Shown here: in pieces, positions 27,214 to 36,280 of the stretch
Layout of the letters: every line of letters starts with the position of its first letter
Numbering within the stretch: position 1 is the first letter of the stretch
The notes under the pieces: generated by a model
Seen by the model: only the letters and a program-made list of their open reading frames with translations
The model's database searches: none
Told to the model about the DNA's origin: nothing
DNA from: a virus
Direction: 5' to 3' (one strand)
Length of the DNA: 44,492 nt
IMG/VR virus record: IMGVR_UViG_3300034374_010659
Location: 1-44,492 of that record
Made by a program: the position numbers and the translations under genes

Positions 27214-27247
27214 AAGGGGAGTATGCCAAAACTCCCCTTTTTAATTT
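27214..27247 (+). terminator. Rho-independent terminator upstream of terminase
   Basis: AAGGGGAGT pairs perfectly with ACTCCCCTT around an 8-base loop, followed by TTTAATTTTTT. Terminase must therefore be made from read-through or a promoter in 27240-27275; TATTTTTA near 27253 is a one-mismatch -7 candidate. Confidence 0.8.
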
Positions 27248-27275
27248 TTTGCTATTTTTACTAAAAAAATAAACA

Positions 27276-29540
27276 ATGTCGTTAGCTCCTAAATCAGTAC
27301 TTAAAGAAAATCATAGTGTACGGAGTGATAACTACAACCCAACAGGAAGAAACAATTATTGGGAATTTGAAATTCCTGAAGTAGATGAACACTTTCATTC
27401 CAAACACTACTCACCGCTTGTTTATGAGGAAATTCCATACATGGAACCCGGCACCCTTGAATACGATGATTTTTGGGATGAACAAGATCGCAGATGCTTA
27501 GAGGGGTATGCGCCGGTGGTCGATGGCGTTCAATATCCACGTATTACCGGACCGCATTATTTCTACCTCAACAACTTGCAAATTATGATGTTGCGAGAGG
27601 GGGATACCAAAAAACGATTGCATTATCCATACTACCGCGTGTTGGATCATATGTTATTTTTAGAAATTGAAAAGGCGGGGTTACTCGGGTACGGTTTAAT
27701 AATCGGTAAAGCCCGGCGTATGGGATTGTCTTACATTGGTGACTGTATGACCATTTGGAATATGTTGTTTTCAAAAGACAATGAAGTGGCTATTGGTGCC
27801 GGAAAAGAAGATAAAGCTTTAGAGCTGTTTCAAAAAGTCCAAAAATCTTTAGAGAACATTCGGGAAGAATACAAAGTATCTTATAAAAAAAGCAAGAACT
27901 TTTTAAAGTTCACCTACCGATTTTCAGAAAACAAAGTTGTCAAAGAAGAAGGTATTGGAAGTGAACTTACTGTCAAAACATTTTTTAGCGACCCGTCTGC
28001 ATTTGAAGGTGGGTCGTATTCTTTTTTCATCTTTGAGGAAATCGGACTGCAAGACAACCTCATCAAATCCTACAAAGCTTCTGAACCATGTTTTATGGAG
28101 GGTGGTATTCAATTCGGAGTACCCATGCTTTACGGTACAGGTGGGGAAGTAGATAAAGGATCGAAAGATATGAAAACCATGTGGGAGAATCCGGGTGCCT
28201 ACAACTTAAAAAAAATATTCATTCCGGCGTATATGTACTATCCTGGTCGTAGTAATGAAGATGGAGAAAATAGCGACGAACAACCAAACTTCTTTGATAT
28301 TCGTACCGGACGTACTGATGAAATCAAAGCGTTGAAAGATATTTTAGAACGCAGACGTAAAGCAAGTAAATCCAAAGAAGGATATATCAAGGAAATTCAA
28401 TCAAGACCTACGGAAGAAGGACACATTTTCTTAAAGACTTCCGGAGGACAGCTCAATCGATTGTTACTCAACAATCAGTTGCAAACCATTTACGATACCG
28501 ATCCGCCGTACAAGGTAAAAAAAGGTCGCTTGGAGTGGGTGTACAATCCGGAATTGGAATTTAGCTTGTCGCGATGCCATACGCAAAAAGAACGCGATAA
28601 AATACATATTGCCAATAACAGTGGTGTTAAGTTCATAGAAGATGCTACCGGCACGGTACGCATCATAGCAAAGCCAATCAATGAAGAAGGGATGCCGTAC
28701 TTGGCAGATATTGGCGGTGTCGATTCTTATGACCAGACTACCGAAGAAAAGAAAGGTTCCTTTGGAGCTTCTGTAATTTACCGATGTTTTACAGGAATGT
28801 CGCAAGATTACAACATGCCGGTAGCCTTTATTCAGGAAAAAGGCGATGCCAGTAGTGATGATTTATTTTACCATAATTCGTTGAAATTAGCAGTCTATTA
28901 CAGAACAAAGATGCTTGTCGAGTATTCAAAAGTGATGATTATCAACTACTTTGAAGATACACGCGCAGAAAAGTACTTGTGTGAAAAGCCTATTCTAAGA
29001 AGTGAATCTATTGCCAATAAAGGACGTCAGCGTTATGGAGTACACATGACTACTGAAATGAAAAATATTGTTACCAGACTTTTAAAGCATGAAGTCAATA
29101 AGAATTGTGGAAACATTTGGTCCGATGAAATTATTTTAGATCTGATTGACTACGGTGATGAAAACACGGATATCGCTATGGCTCTTGGTATGTGTCTAAT
29201 TCAGAAACTTGATATGTTTGATTATATTGCAGAAGATTTAGAACGTTACGATCAAGGAGATGTGTTAATGGACATGGCGTTTTATGAATTTTCTAACGGA
29301 CAAGTTAGAGAAAATGTATACGGGCAAACTGACGTTTCTGTCAATAATATTGAAGTGTTTGACCCGCGAAAACACCTCGAAGGAGAGGAAAGAAAAAAAT
29401 ATCTTAACTTTATGGCTATGAAAGAGAAACAACGTCAAGAAGCGTTGGAAAGAAACCGTGAGCTACAAACTAAACAACACGATGATATTTTTGTTGAGCA
29501 AGTGAAAGAAGAAATAGAAAAACGTAAACAGTATGAATGA
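27276..29540 (+). CDS. terL: Terminase large subunit
   Basis: This 754-residue packaging ATPase-nuclease has an N-terminal ATPase with a diverged Walker A (GLIIGKARRMGLSY, about 140-153), where Gly-Leu-Ser replaces the usual Gly-Lys-Ser/Thr, and a Walker B YSFFIFEEIG (248-257). The nuclease domain begins at ADIGGVDSYDQ (about residue 480), with DENTDIAMALG as the later acidic segment. The overlap with the portal gene and its length fit the long terminases of crAss-like phages. It would cut and pump DNA into heads through the portal. Confidence 0.85.
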   Translation: MSLAPKSVLKENHSVRSDNYNPTGRNNYWEFEIPEVDEHFHSKHYSPLVYEEIPYMEPGTLEYDDFWDEQDRRCLEGYAPVVDGVQYPRITGPHYFYLNNLQIMMLREGDTKKRLHYPYYRVLDHMLFLEIEKAGLLGYGLIIGKARRMGLSYIGDCMTIWNMLFSKDNEVAIGAGKEDKALELFQKVQKSLENIREEYKVSYKKSKNFLKFTYRFSENKVVKEEGIGSELTVKTFFSDPSAFEGGSYSFFIFEEIGLQDNLIKSYKASEPCFMEGGIQFGVPMLYGTGGEVDKGSKDMKTMWENPGAYNLKKIFIPAYMYYPGRSNEDGENSDEQPNFFDIRTGRTDEIKALKDILERRRKASKSKEGYIKEIQSRPTEEGHIFLKTSGGQLNRLLLNNQLQTIYDTDPPYKVKKGRLEWVYNPELEFSLSRCHTQKERDKIHIANNSGVKFIEDATGTVRIIAKPINEEGMPYLADIGGVDSYDQTTEEKKGSFGASVIYRCFTGMSQDYNMPVAFIQEKGDASSDDLFYHNSLKLAVYYRTKMLVEYSKVMIINYFEDTRAEKYLCEKPILRSESIANKGRQRYGVHMTTEMKNIVTRLLKHEVNKNCGNIWSDEIILDLIDYGDENTDIAMALGMCLIQKLDMFDYIAEDLERYDQGDVLMDMAFYEFSNGQVRENVYGQTDVSVNNIEVFDPRKHLEGEERKKYLNFMAMKEKQRQEALERNRELQTKQHDDIFVEQVKEEIEKRKQYE

Positions 29541-31857
29541 TAGACACTTCCAAATCCCTAATCAGCGCGTGCCTGAATCGAAGTGGACAAAAAAATATTA
29601 CATTGAGCACGCCAATCGTATGATTGAATTTTCTGGTTCTGACGAATATTTGTTAAGAACAGAAACAATCGCAAAGCTTTATCGGAAATATTCTTGTGAA
29701 CTTTCAGAAAAAGACGTTGAATTAAACAAAGGACTTACGCATCAGTATGGTTATGATTTAGGAATTGAATACATGGTATATCCATTGTGTGAAATGATTG
29801 TTGACCAACTTGTAGGTGAGTACATTTCTTTGCCATTGCGCAGAAAGGTCTATGCAATGAATAAAGACGCTGTAAATAAAAAACTTGACGAACTCGTTAA
29901 GTATGTGTCTGAAGAAATATTCAGAGAGCTGAATGAAAAATTAACTCCTGAATTAGGATTCACTCCGGAAACAGCAAATCCTGAAGTTGATCTGCCAGAT
30001 GATATTGAAACGTTTTTTGAAAAAAATTACAAAACACTTTCCGAAGAATTAGGTGATGACCTTATCGAACATTTTTTAGAAGTCTTGAAAGAAAAGCGCA
30101 AAATTAAAACGCTACTTCAAGACTTTTTAATTGGAGAAGAATGCACGTTGTACATGGGGTGTAAAAACGGACACCCTACTATTGAGCGTGCGCGTTTTGA
30201 CGAACATTATATCGATGTGGATCCTAATGAAGAAATTCAAACAAATCCACAAATATTCGCGTTCTTTCCTTTGATGACTAAAAATGACATTCTAAATGAA
30301 TACGGTGAAGAACTTACGGAAGAACAATTGAAAAAAGTCGATGAGGTTTTTGAACGCATGGATCAAAACATGCTTGTCAATCAACCGTTTTCGTATGGGA
30401 AAGGTAATTTGCAATTAACCAATAGTCATCCGTATGCAAATTGTGAAAAGGGTGTTTCTTATAAAGATTGGTACGATACCCGTTCTTCACACCGTTTACG
30501 TGTGTTGAAGATGAAGTGGAAATCTCGCAAAATCGTAAATGTAAAAATTCATAAAAACAAGTATACCGGAGAAGATGTATATACAATCTTAAAAGAAGAT
30601 GAAAAGCCACGTAATCGCGATAGAGTTAAAAAACTATCAGTAGAGGTGGTTCGATGTATAGAAATGCTTGGTCCGGAAATCTTATTAAAATACGGAGTAG
30701 ACACAGAAGATCGTTTGACCTACATTGACAATCAAAAGAAAGTGCATTTACCAGTAGTTTCTATTAAAGGTCGCAACACTATGTACTCTACTGAAAACCG
30801 TTCTGTAGTTTCTAAAATTGCTCCATTACAAAAAATAGCATCAGATATGCTATTTGAATTACGATTGTCTATGAAAGCAAATGACGGTCAGGTAATGGTG
30901 TATGATATTGCGCAAATTCCAAAACAATTCGTAGATAGTTACGGTACCAAAAAAGCATTAAATCGAATGCTGCACCATATCAAAAAAGATAAGATCATTT
31001 TCTTTAATTCTAAAGACAACGGAACCCGTAACACCTTCAATCAGTTTACCTCGTTAAATTTATCCAATAAAGGACATACCCAAGAAATCATCAATGCTTT
31101 AATGCTTATTGAAGAATTGGCTCGTAAGTTTGTCGGGCTTTCTAAAGAACGTTCTGGAGAGGTTGGACAATACCAAACAGCTTCAGGAACGGAACGAGCA
31201 GTTCTGGGTTCTAATGCGCGCACAGAAATTTACTTCAATCCATTTGATGAATTTGTACAATCCATGCTTGGTAAGATGCTTTTAAAATCTAAGAAAGTAT
31301 ACAAAAAAGGACAAGTATTTTCGTATGTATTTGGAGATATGAAAGCAAAATTCTTAACTATTTTTGGAGATTTTTTCTTAGAGGATTTAGGCGTTTATAT
31401 TGGAAATCGATTTAAAGACAAAAAAGACAAAGATCTTATCGATCAGGCAGCTGTTCAAGCGTTAGGTAATGCTACAGAACGTGAATTGATTTTAGACCTC
31501 ATCAATACGCTTGAAGCAGATAGTGCTTCTGAAAGTAAAGCTATTTTAGAGAAAGGATTGAAAGCTTTTGAAAAACTTCAAGCTGAAAACGCACAAGCGG
31601 CACAAGCTGCCGAACAAGCACAGCGCGAGCATGATAAAGCAATTGAAGATGAAAAGAATAAGTTGGTTCGAGAAGGACACCAAAAAGACATTCTTATTGC
31701 CAAAATTTATGCGAACAATAAAACAACAACATTACAAGATCAATTAAATTCTCAAGAGCTTCAAACAGCAGCAAAACTTGACCATGAGTTACTCATGAAA
31801 GAAGTGGAAGCGGCTCAACAAGCTTCGGCCCCGGCAACGCCAAAAAAAGAGAAATAA
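29533..31857 (+). CDS. Portal protein
   Basis: This 774-residue protein overlaps the terminase gene by eight bases. The N-terminal segment with FSGSDEYLLRTETIAKLYRKYSCELS and YPLCEMIVDQLVGEYISLPLRRKV (about 90-115), the long helix-rich middle, and a long Ala/Gln/Glu-rich C-terminal helix (about 670-774) fit portal proteins of crAss-like phages. A dodecameric ring of it would form the DNA entry vertex. The C-terminal helix (AAQAAEQAQREHDKAIEDEKN) is probably the barrel. The call rests mainly on position and length. Confidence 0.75.
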   Translation: MNDRHFQIPNQRVPESKWTKKYYIEHANRMIEFSGSDEYLLRTETIAKLYRKYSCELSEKDVELNKGLTHQYGYDLGIEYMVYPLCEMIVDQLVGEYISLPLRRKVYAMNKDAVNKKLDELVKYVSEEIFRELNEKLTPELGFTPETANPEVDLPDDIETFFEKNYKTLSEELGDDLIEHFLEVLKEKRKIKTLLQDFLIGEECTLYMGCKNGHPTIERARFDEHYIDVDPNEEIQTNPQIFAFFPLMTKNDILNEYGEELTEEQLKKVDEVFERMDQNMLVNQPFSYGKGNLQLTNSHPYANCEKGVSYKDWYDTRSSHRLRVLKMKWKSRKIVNVKIHKNKYTGEDVYTILKEDEKPRNRDRVKKLSVEVVRCIEMLGPEILLKYGVDTEDRLTYIDNQKKVHLPVVSIKGRNTMYSTENRSVVSKIAPLQKIASDMLFELRLSMKANDGQVMVYDIAQIPKQFVDSYGTKKALNRMLHHIKKDKIIFFNSKDNGTRNTFNQFTSLNLSNKGHTQEIINALMLIEELARKFVGLSKERSGEVGQYQTASGTERAVLGSNARTEIYFNPFDEFVQSMLGKMLLKSKKVYKKGQVFSYVFGDMKAKFLTIFGDFFLEDLGVYIGNRFKDKKDKDLIDQAAVQALGNATERELILDLINTLEADSASESKAILEKGLKAFEKLQAENAQAAQAAEQAQREHDKAIEDEKNKLVREGHQKDILIAKIYANNKTTTLQDQLNSQELQTAAKLDHELLMKEVEAAQQASAPATPKKEK

Positions 31858-31866
31858 TTAATTTCA

Positions 31867-31874
31867 TACATTTG
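31867..31874 (+). promoter_or_regulatory. -7 element TACATTTG before the scaffold-like gene
   Basis: Exact TAnnTTTG match in the gap after portal, 26 bases before the ATG at 31901. It could start a separate transcript for the scaffold-like protein and capsid. Confidence 0.5.
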
Positions 31875-31900
31875 TATTAACCTAAAATCAGTAAAAAAAT

Positions 31901-32920
31901 ATGGCACAAGAAGGCAACATCAGAAAAGACCCAATGGAATTGGAAGAAGGATTTTTCGATCAACAGGATATGGCGACCGAAGATGAATTTAAAAATAATT
32001 TTACAAGTATGTTCACCCAAGATCCTCCGGCGGCGGCACAAGAAATACCTGCGGGATCTCCACCAGGTGTAAATCTTGACGAAGAAGGCAACCCTATCAC
32101 GGAGGGTCAAGGTGAAGAAGACTTGGATTTTGACGCTTCATTAGAAGCGGCTGAAAAAGAAGAAATTGAAAAGTTCAATAAAATTTTGAATACAGATTTC
32201 AAATCCATTAACGAGTTAAAGGAACACTTCAAAAAAGAAGAACCAGGAAACACGCAAGAGATTGAATTTGAAAGAGATCAAAAAACATTGGACTATCACA
32301 ACAAGGTGTTGAATTATAATGATGAAGATATTATTCGTCATGATATTTACATGGATATGTTGGATCATCCAGAAATGAAAAACTGGGACCAAGAAACCAT
32401 GATTAATCACATCAACAGTCAAGTCGAATCAATGAAAGAGGTTGGACAGTTGAGATACAATGCTAAAAACGTTAGATACTCTATTGAAGCTAAACGAGAT
32501 AAACTTAATGCAAAAGTTCAAGAGCATGAACGCGTTAAAAATATGTCTATTCAAGAACGTGAGAATGAACGTAAAAGCAAAATTCAAGAAAAAGTAAGTG
32601 AAATATATAAAGAAAAAAAATTCTTGGGAATAACACCGTCAAAAGCAGACTTATTGGAAGCTTATAATACGGTAACCCAAAATAAGCATTTGGATAAATT
32701 AAAAGACCGTCCGGACGTAGCTGTAGAATTTGAGTTATACCTCAAGCATAGAGATACCATTCTCAAAAACTTGGGGAAACCAAATTTCAACGCTGGGGTA
32801 AAGAGCACTCTCAATAAATTGGGGCTATCCGACTCATCACAAACCGGTGAATATGTTCAGGGTAAGAACACAAACCAGGACGACGGCGATCTTACTTTTA
32901 GTGAGCTTTTTGTGAAATAA
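31901..32920 (+). CDS. Acidic scaffold-like protein (339 aa)
   Basis: Located between portal and major capsid, this protein starts with a disordered Glu/Pro/Gly-rich segment (about 1-90), then predicted helices with coiled-coil character (about 95-300: FERDQKTLDYHNKVL, NAKVQEHERVKNMSIQERENERKSKIQEKV). It ends in a basic-then-acidic tail (GEYVQGKNTNQDDGDLTFSELFVK). Position and composition are those of a scaffolding protein, which guides capsid assembly and then leaves or is cleaved. No protease is seen. Confidence 0.6.
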   Translation: MAQEGNIRKDPMELEEGFFDQQDMATEDEFKNNFTSMFTQDPPAAAQEIPAGSPPGVNLDEEGNPITEGQGEEDLDFDASLEAAEKEEIEKFNKILNTDFKSINELKEHFKKEEPGNTQEIEFERDQKTLDYHNKVLNYNDEDIIRHDIYMDMLDHPEMKNWDQETMINHINSQVESMKEVGQLRYNAKNVRYSIEAKRDKLNAKVQEHERVKNMSIQERENERKSKIQEKVSEIYKEKKFLGITPSKADLLEAYNTVTQNKHLDKLKDRPDVAVEFELYLKHRDTILKNLGKPNFNAGVKSTLNKLGLSDSSQTGEYVQGKNTNQDDGDLTFSELFVK

Positions 32921-33050
32921 GTGATAGGCAAAGCTAATCACTCACAAAAAACAATAAAAGAATTTACCAATGCTCGGTAGTATCTTCAGGGCAGGGCTAT
33001 GAAGGTAAACCATTTTTTAAATCAATTGTTGAATCCTAAAAATTTAAAAA
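32921..33050 (+). other. Leader before the major capsid gene with two mini-ORFs
   Basis: These 130 bases contain a 6-bp hairpin (AGTGAT/ATCACT near 32919). They also hold two overlapping short frames: a 10-residue one at 32970-33002, whose stop overlaps the ATG of a 29-residue one at 32999-33088, and the latter runs into the capsid start in another frame. No convincing -7 element was seen. They could be a translational leader or chance. Confidence 0.3.
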
Positions 33051-34760
33051 GTGGGAACATTATTAAGAGGAATTTCGGAAAGATTTAATCCGCAAATTCA
33101 TACGGAAGACAAGTCTTTGACTGTAAACATGGCTAAAGACTTTGCAATCAAAAACAAGACGTTTGATTTATTCGCGTCTAAAAACAAGTTCACTTCATGG
33201 CTGTACGCTACAGGGCGTGTAAACATGGGTGCACAAGCAGGTAAAGTAATGCGCGTGTCTGGTTCTATCCATGACAACGCTTATCGTGTTGCTTACAAAG
33301 GCTCTATTTTTATTCCAGCGTATGCGTTTGGAAAGACTTATTTTACAGGTGACTTAGCAGAAGCTACTGCTTACAACAAAACTGAGCTTGATGCTCAAGT
33401 TGGAGCTCTTGCTTATGGTACTGGTGTTGCTGATGCAGCTGCGGTACAACACAATGACTACTGTGTTATTGCTGTGAAGCACGATCCTGCAAACAACATT
33501 TTTGGTGACAAGTACAACGAAGGAGATACTATTTCTCTTGGAAACTACGCGGGACCAAACTTAATTGTTATGGGAACTCCTGTAAAAGAATCTGGTGGTA
33601 CTTATTACATCGTGAAAGCGAAAGTAAATGGTGTTGCTGGTTTATTTGCTGAAACCATGGTTGCTGCCGACGAATTGCTTGCAGAAGTTGGTAACAGATT
33701 TGGTGAAGGTTCTGAGAAAGGTTATCAAAGAGAAAGACGTACAAAATGGAGAATTAACTATTCTTTCATTTCTCGTTGTACTCTTACAATGACCGGTTCA
33801 GCGCTTAACCAAAAAGTTGCTCCTATCTACAACGATGAGACTAAAGCGACAATGTGGGAATTTGAAGCGGTTCTCGATATGAGAGAAAAGCATGCTATTG
33901 ATATGGAGCAAGGTGCACGCCATGCAAGAATGTCAATGGATCCTACTGGTGGTGCAAATGCGCACCAATGGTATGAAGCATACGGTACTAACTTACTTAC
34001 TCTTGATGGCTTTAGTGCTAACATGGGTATTGTAGCGCCGGTAATCGGTGATGGTTGGATACCTCAATTGGAAGACAGTTTAACTATTTCTTACGATCCG
34101 AATGCAGATTTGGATATTGAGAAAATTGAATTGTTTATCACAATGCTTGCACAAAGAGCTCCTAACGGTTCTACTGGAAACACGTTTGTTATCTTAGGTG
34201 ACAAACTTGCGCACATTAAGATCGATAAAGCTCTTAAAAATCTAATCGGATTCCGTCAGGATGTTCGTGGTGATGGTAACACAAGTATGAACAATACAAA
34301 TGTTGTATTTAATGTTCGTACAGGTGCTCAAAACAAAGTTGGATTTACCGTTGATAGATATCACTATCTTGAAAACGAAATTATCTTCATTGAAGATGAA
34401 TTGTCAAATCACCCAGCTTTTGCGCCTCAAAACGGTGGTATTATCGGTACAGGTACTATGTACGTTCTTAACGCTTCAATGGTGAACGGTGTTTCAAACA
34501 TTGACGTGTTAGCAAGAAACGACAGAGAACTTAGAGCGAAATATATCGATGGTATGCATTCATTAGATCCTTCAAGAAACAACTCTCCAGTTGCATTCTC
34601 AGGATTTGACGGTGCGCGATTTGATATGTTAAGTGAAATTTTACCAATCATCTACTCTACAGAGAGTTGTGGTATTATTAGAGCTTCAGCGAAGTTTGCT
34701 GGTGGTGCATTATCTGGTGAAAGCTGGATTGATGACCAAGCAGTTACTTGGCATTATTAA
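33051..34760 (+). CDS. Major capsid protein, GTG start
   Basis: This 569-residue protein lies right after the scaffold-like gene. An in-frame TAA at 33045 forces the start to GTG 33051 (MGTLLRGISERFNPQIHTEDKSLTVNMAKDFAIKNKTFDLFASKNKFTSW); the next ATG (33129) would lose conserved-looking sequence. Beta-rich, Gly/Ala-rich body segments (VGALAYGTGVADAAAVQHND, ALNQKVAPIYNDETKATMWEFEAVLDMREKHAIDMEQGARHARMS) suit an HK97-fold capsid like those of crAss-like phages. It is followed by a stable hairpin (34776-34798), consistent with high expression. Confidence 0.8.
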   Translation: MGTLLRGISERFNPQIHTEDKSLTVNMAKDFAIKNKTFDLFASKNKFTSWLYATGRVNMGAQAGKVMRVSGSIHDNAYRVAYKGSIFIPAYAFGKTYFTGDLAEATAYNKTELDAQVGALAYGTGVADAAAVQHNDYCVIAVKHDPANNIFGDKYNEGDTISLGNYAGPNLIVMGTPVKESGGTYYIVKAKVNGVAGLFAETMVAADELLAEVGNRFGEGSEKGYQRERRTKWRINYSFISRCTLTMTGSALNQKVAPIYNDETKATMWEFEAVLDMREKHAIDMEQGARHARMSMDPTGGANAHQWYEAYGTNLLTLDGFSANMGIVAPVIGDGWIPQLEDSLTISYDPNADLDIEKIELFITMLAQRAPNGSTGNTFVILGDKLAHIKIDKALKNLIGFRQDVRGDGNTSMNNTNVVFNVRTGAQNKVGFTVDRYHYLENEIIFIEDELSNHPAFAPQNGGIIGTGTMYVLNASMVNGVSNIDVLARNDRELRAKYIDGMHSLDPSRNNSPVAFSGFDGARFDMLSEILPIIYSTESCGIIRASAKFAGGALSGESWIDDQAVTWHY

Positions 34761-34775
34761 TATTTAATTGATTAG

Positions 34776-34798
34776 ATGGGGAGTGTCAAGCTCCCCAT
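34776..34798. terminator. Stable hairpin after the capsid gene, no T tract
   Basis: ATGGGGAG pairs perfectly with CTCCCCAT around a 7-base loop. The following bases (ATAATCTTAATT) are not a T run, so it is more likely an mRNA-stability or partial-termination element that sets capsid levels above downstream genes. Confidence 0.5.
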
Positions 34799-34825
34799 AT
34801 AATCTTAATTTAAAAACAAGAAAAA

Positions 34826-35629
34826 ATGAATACACAGACAGAGAGAAAAACATGGCATTCAGTAGACATTAAAGGTAGATGGCGACTATCTTACAAAGTA
34901 GGTAATTCACAAGGGCCTTCAGCTTTTGGTGGATACCATTTGCCTATTTATCCAAATCCTTTTACTGGACAAAGAACGTATCTTAAAACAGTAGATGGTA
35001 CAGCTAAAAATGGATACATGATCGATAAATTAGTTATTGATTTGTACCCTGAACAAAACAGAAACGATTATTATATTGTTAGTTGGCTTATTTGTCACCC
35101 GGAAGTAAAAGTAAAAGGAGTTGAAGACCTTGATCCGCACATTATTTCAAAAAAAGATGCACGTAAAATTACATTAACCTACCGCGACAAAGAAATGTTG
35201 TCTGGTGTAGATGATGAAGATTTTATCGATGTATTGCTTGGAAAATTAAGTTTAAATTCAGGAAAGCAATCTATTGGCTTGAAACGTCTACGTCATATCA
35301 TGGCGCAACTTGGACAAGCTTATATGGATCCAAACTTTGAAGGAGAAGCTGAAAAGAAAATGTTGCGTACACGTTTGAAAAATTACGTGAAGAAAAGCAT
35401 TGTAAATGCGAAAATAGTTGATAAAATCATTAACAATCCTGAAGATGCAAAGATGCATTGGGAGTTTAAAGAAATGATACGATTGAAAATTTTAACTTAT
35501 CAAGATGGAGTTTATAAATTCCATTCTGCAACAGTAGGTTCAAATTTTGACACAGTACGTGCATTCTTTATGAATCATCCTGACGTGCATACAGAAGCAC
35601 TGACACGATTGTATGCGTTAACAGATTAA
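34826..35629 (+). CDS. Structural protein downstream of the capsid (267 aa)
   Basis: This protein begins MNTQTERKTWHSVDIKGRWRLSYKVGNSQGPSAFGGYHLPIYPNPFTGQRTYL, a beta-rich domain with HLPIYPNPF near residue 40. Helical regions follow (DFIDVLLGKLSLNSGKQSIGLKRLRHIMAQLGQAYMDPNFEGEAEKKMLRTRLKNYVKKSI). It sits between capsid and the connector genes. Its family is not known to me; a head-completion or minor capsid role is inferred. Confidence 0.6.
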   Translation: MNTQTERKTWHSVDIKGRWRLSYKVGNSQGPSAFGGYHLPIYPNPFTGQRTYLKTVDGTAKNGYMIDKLVIDLYPEQNRNDYYIVSWLICHPEVKVKGVEDLDPHIISKKDARKITLTYRDKEMLSGVDDEDFIDVLLGKLSLNSGKQSIGLKRLRHIMAQLGQAYMDPNFEGEAEKKMLRTRLKNYVKKSIVNAKIVDKIINNPEDAKMHWEFKEMIRLKILTYQDGVYKFHSATVGSNFDTVRAFFMNHPDVHTEALTRLYALTD

Positions 35630-35638
35630 ACAATACTC

Positions 35639-36280
35639 ATGGCTTATACAGTTGATAAATTTTATAGAAAAGTCCTTGAAGAATGCGATAAAATGGGTTC
35701 TGACTTTTTTCCGATACCTTATATAATGAACAGACTTGAAACTGCTGTTCACGACTTTATTGGCGAAACAGTGAAATTTGTTGAGAATACCCAAGAAATT
35801 AGAGACGATATAAGGACTCTGTATAAGCCGTACAAATTACCAGTCGTAGCGAGTGAAGCCGGATACTTGGTTTCACTCCCTGACGACTATCAACATTTGA
35901 TGTCTGCAATGGTTGTAGATGATACAACTACAGTACGTCAAACAGCTATTATAAGACACGGACAAGAAGATATTTACCAAGCAGATCCAGATACGCGAGC
36001 TACCGCAGAATATCCTTCTATTTTTTTATACCAAGATTACATCAAAGTATTGAGTACAGGAAATCCAACTTTTGTTTATGGGATGTATATAAAGCAACCG
36101 ACTTTTGGTGCTTATTCTGAACATGACGATATCGAAACAGAAATTGCTGTAGACCTACCGGAACACGCAGTTGACAAGGTTATTAAAATCATGGTACGCG
36201 ATATGTTTACTGCAACCGGTGATCCAAGAGTACAACCGCAATATGCCATGAAAGAAGATTATAGAAAACGAAGTAAATAA
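35639..36280 (+). CDS. Head-tail connector/adaptor protein (213 aa)
   Basis: An N-terminal helical region (FYRKVLEECDKMGSDFFPIPYIMNRLETAVHDFIGETV) is followed by LPVVASEAGYLVSLPDDYQHLMSAMV (about 68-93), a strand pair with LPDDYxHL, and a beta-rich C-terminal half. The LPDDYxHL motif is typical of phage adaptors that attach below the portal. The stop overlaps the next start by one base. The family name remains uncertain. Confidence 0.55.
   Translation: MAYTVDKFYRKVLEECDKMGSDFFPIPYIMNRLETAVHDFIGETVKFVENTQEIRDDIRTLYKPYKLPVVASEAGYLVSLPDDYQHLMSAMVVDDTTTVRQTAIIRHGQEDIYQADPDTRATAEYPSIFLYQDYIKVLSTGNPTFVYGMYIKQPTFGAYSEHDDIETEIAVDLPEHAVDKVIKIMVRDMFTATGDPRVQPQYAMKEDYRKRSK

Noticed and set aside
28464-28805. 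113-residue leftward frame inside terminase
   Set aside because: It is opposite a well-supported terminase nuclease region, with no start context or recognisable motif.
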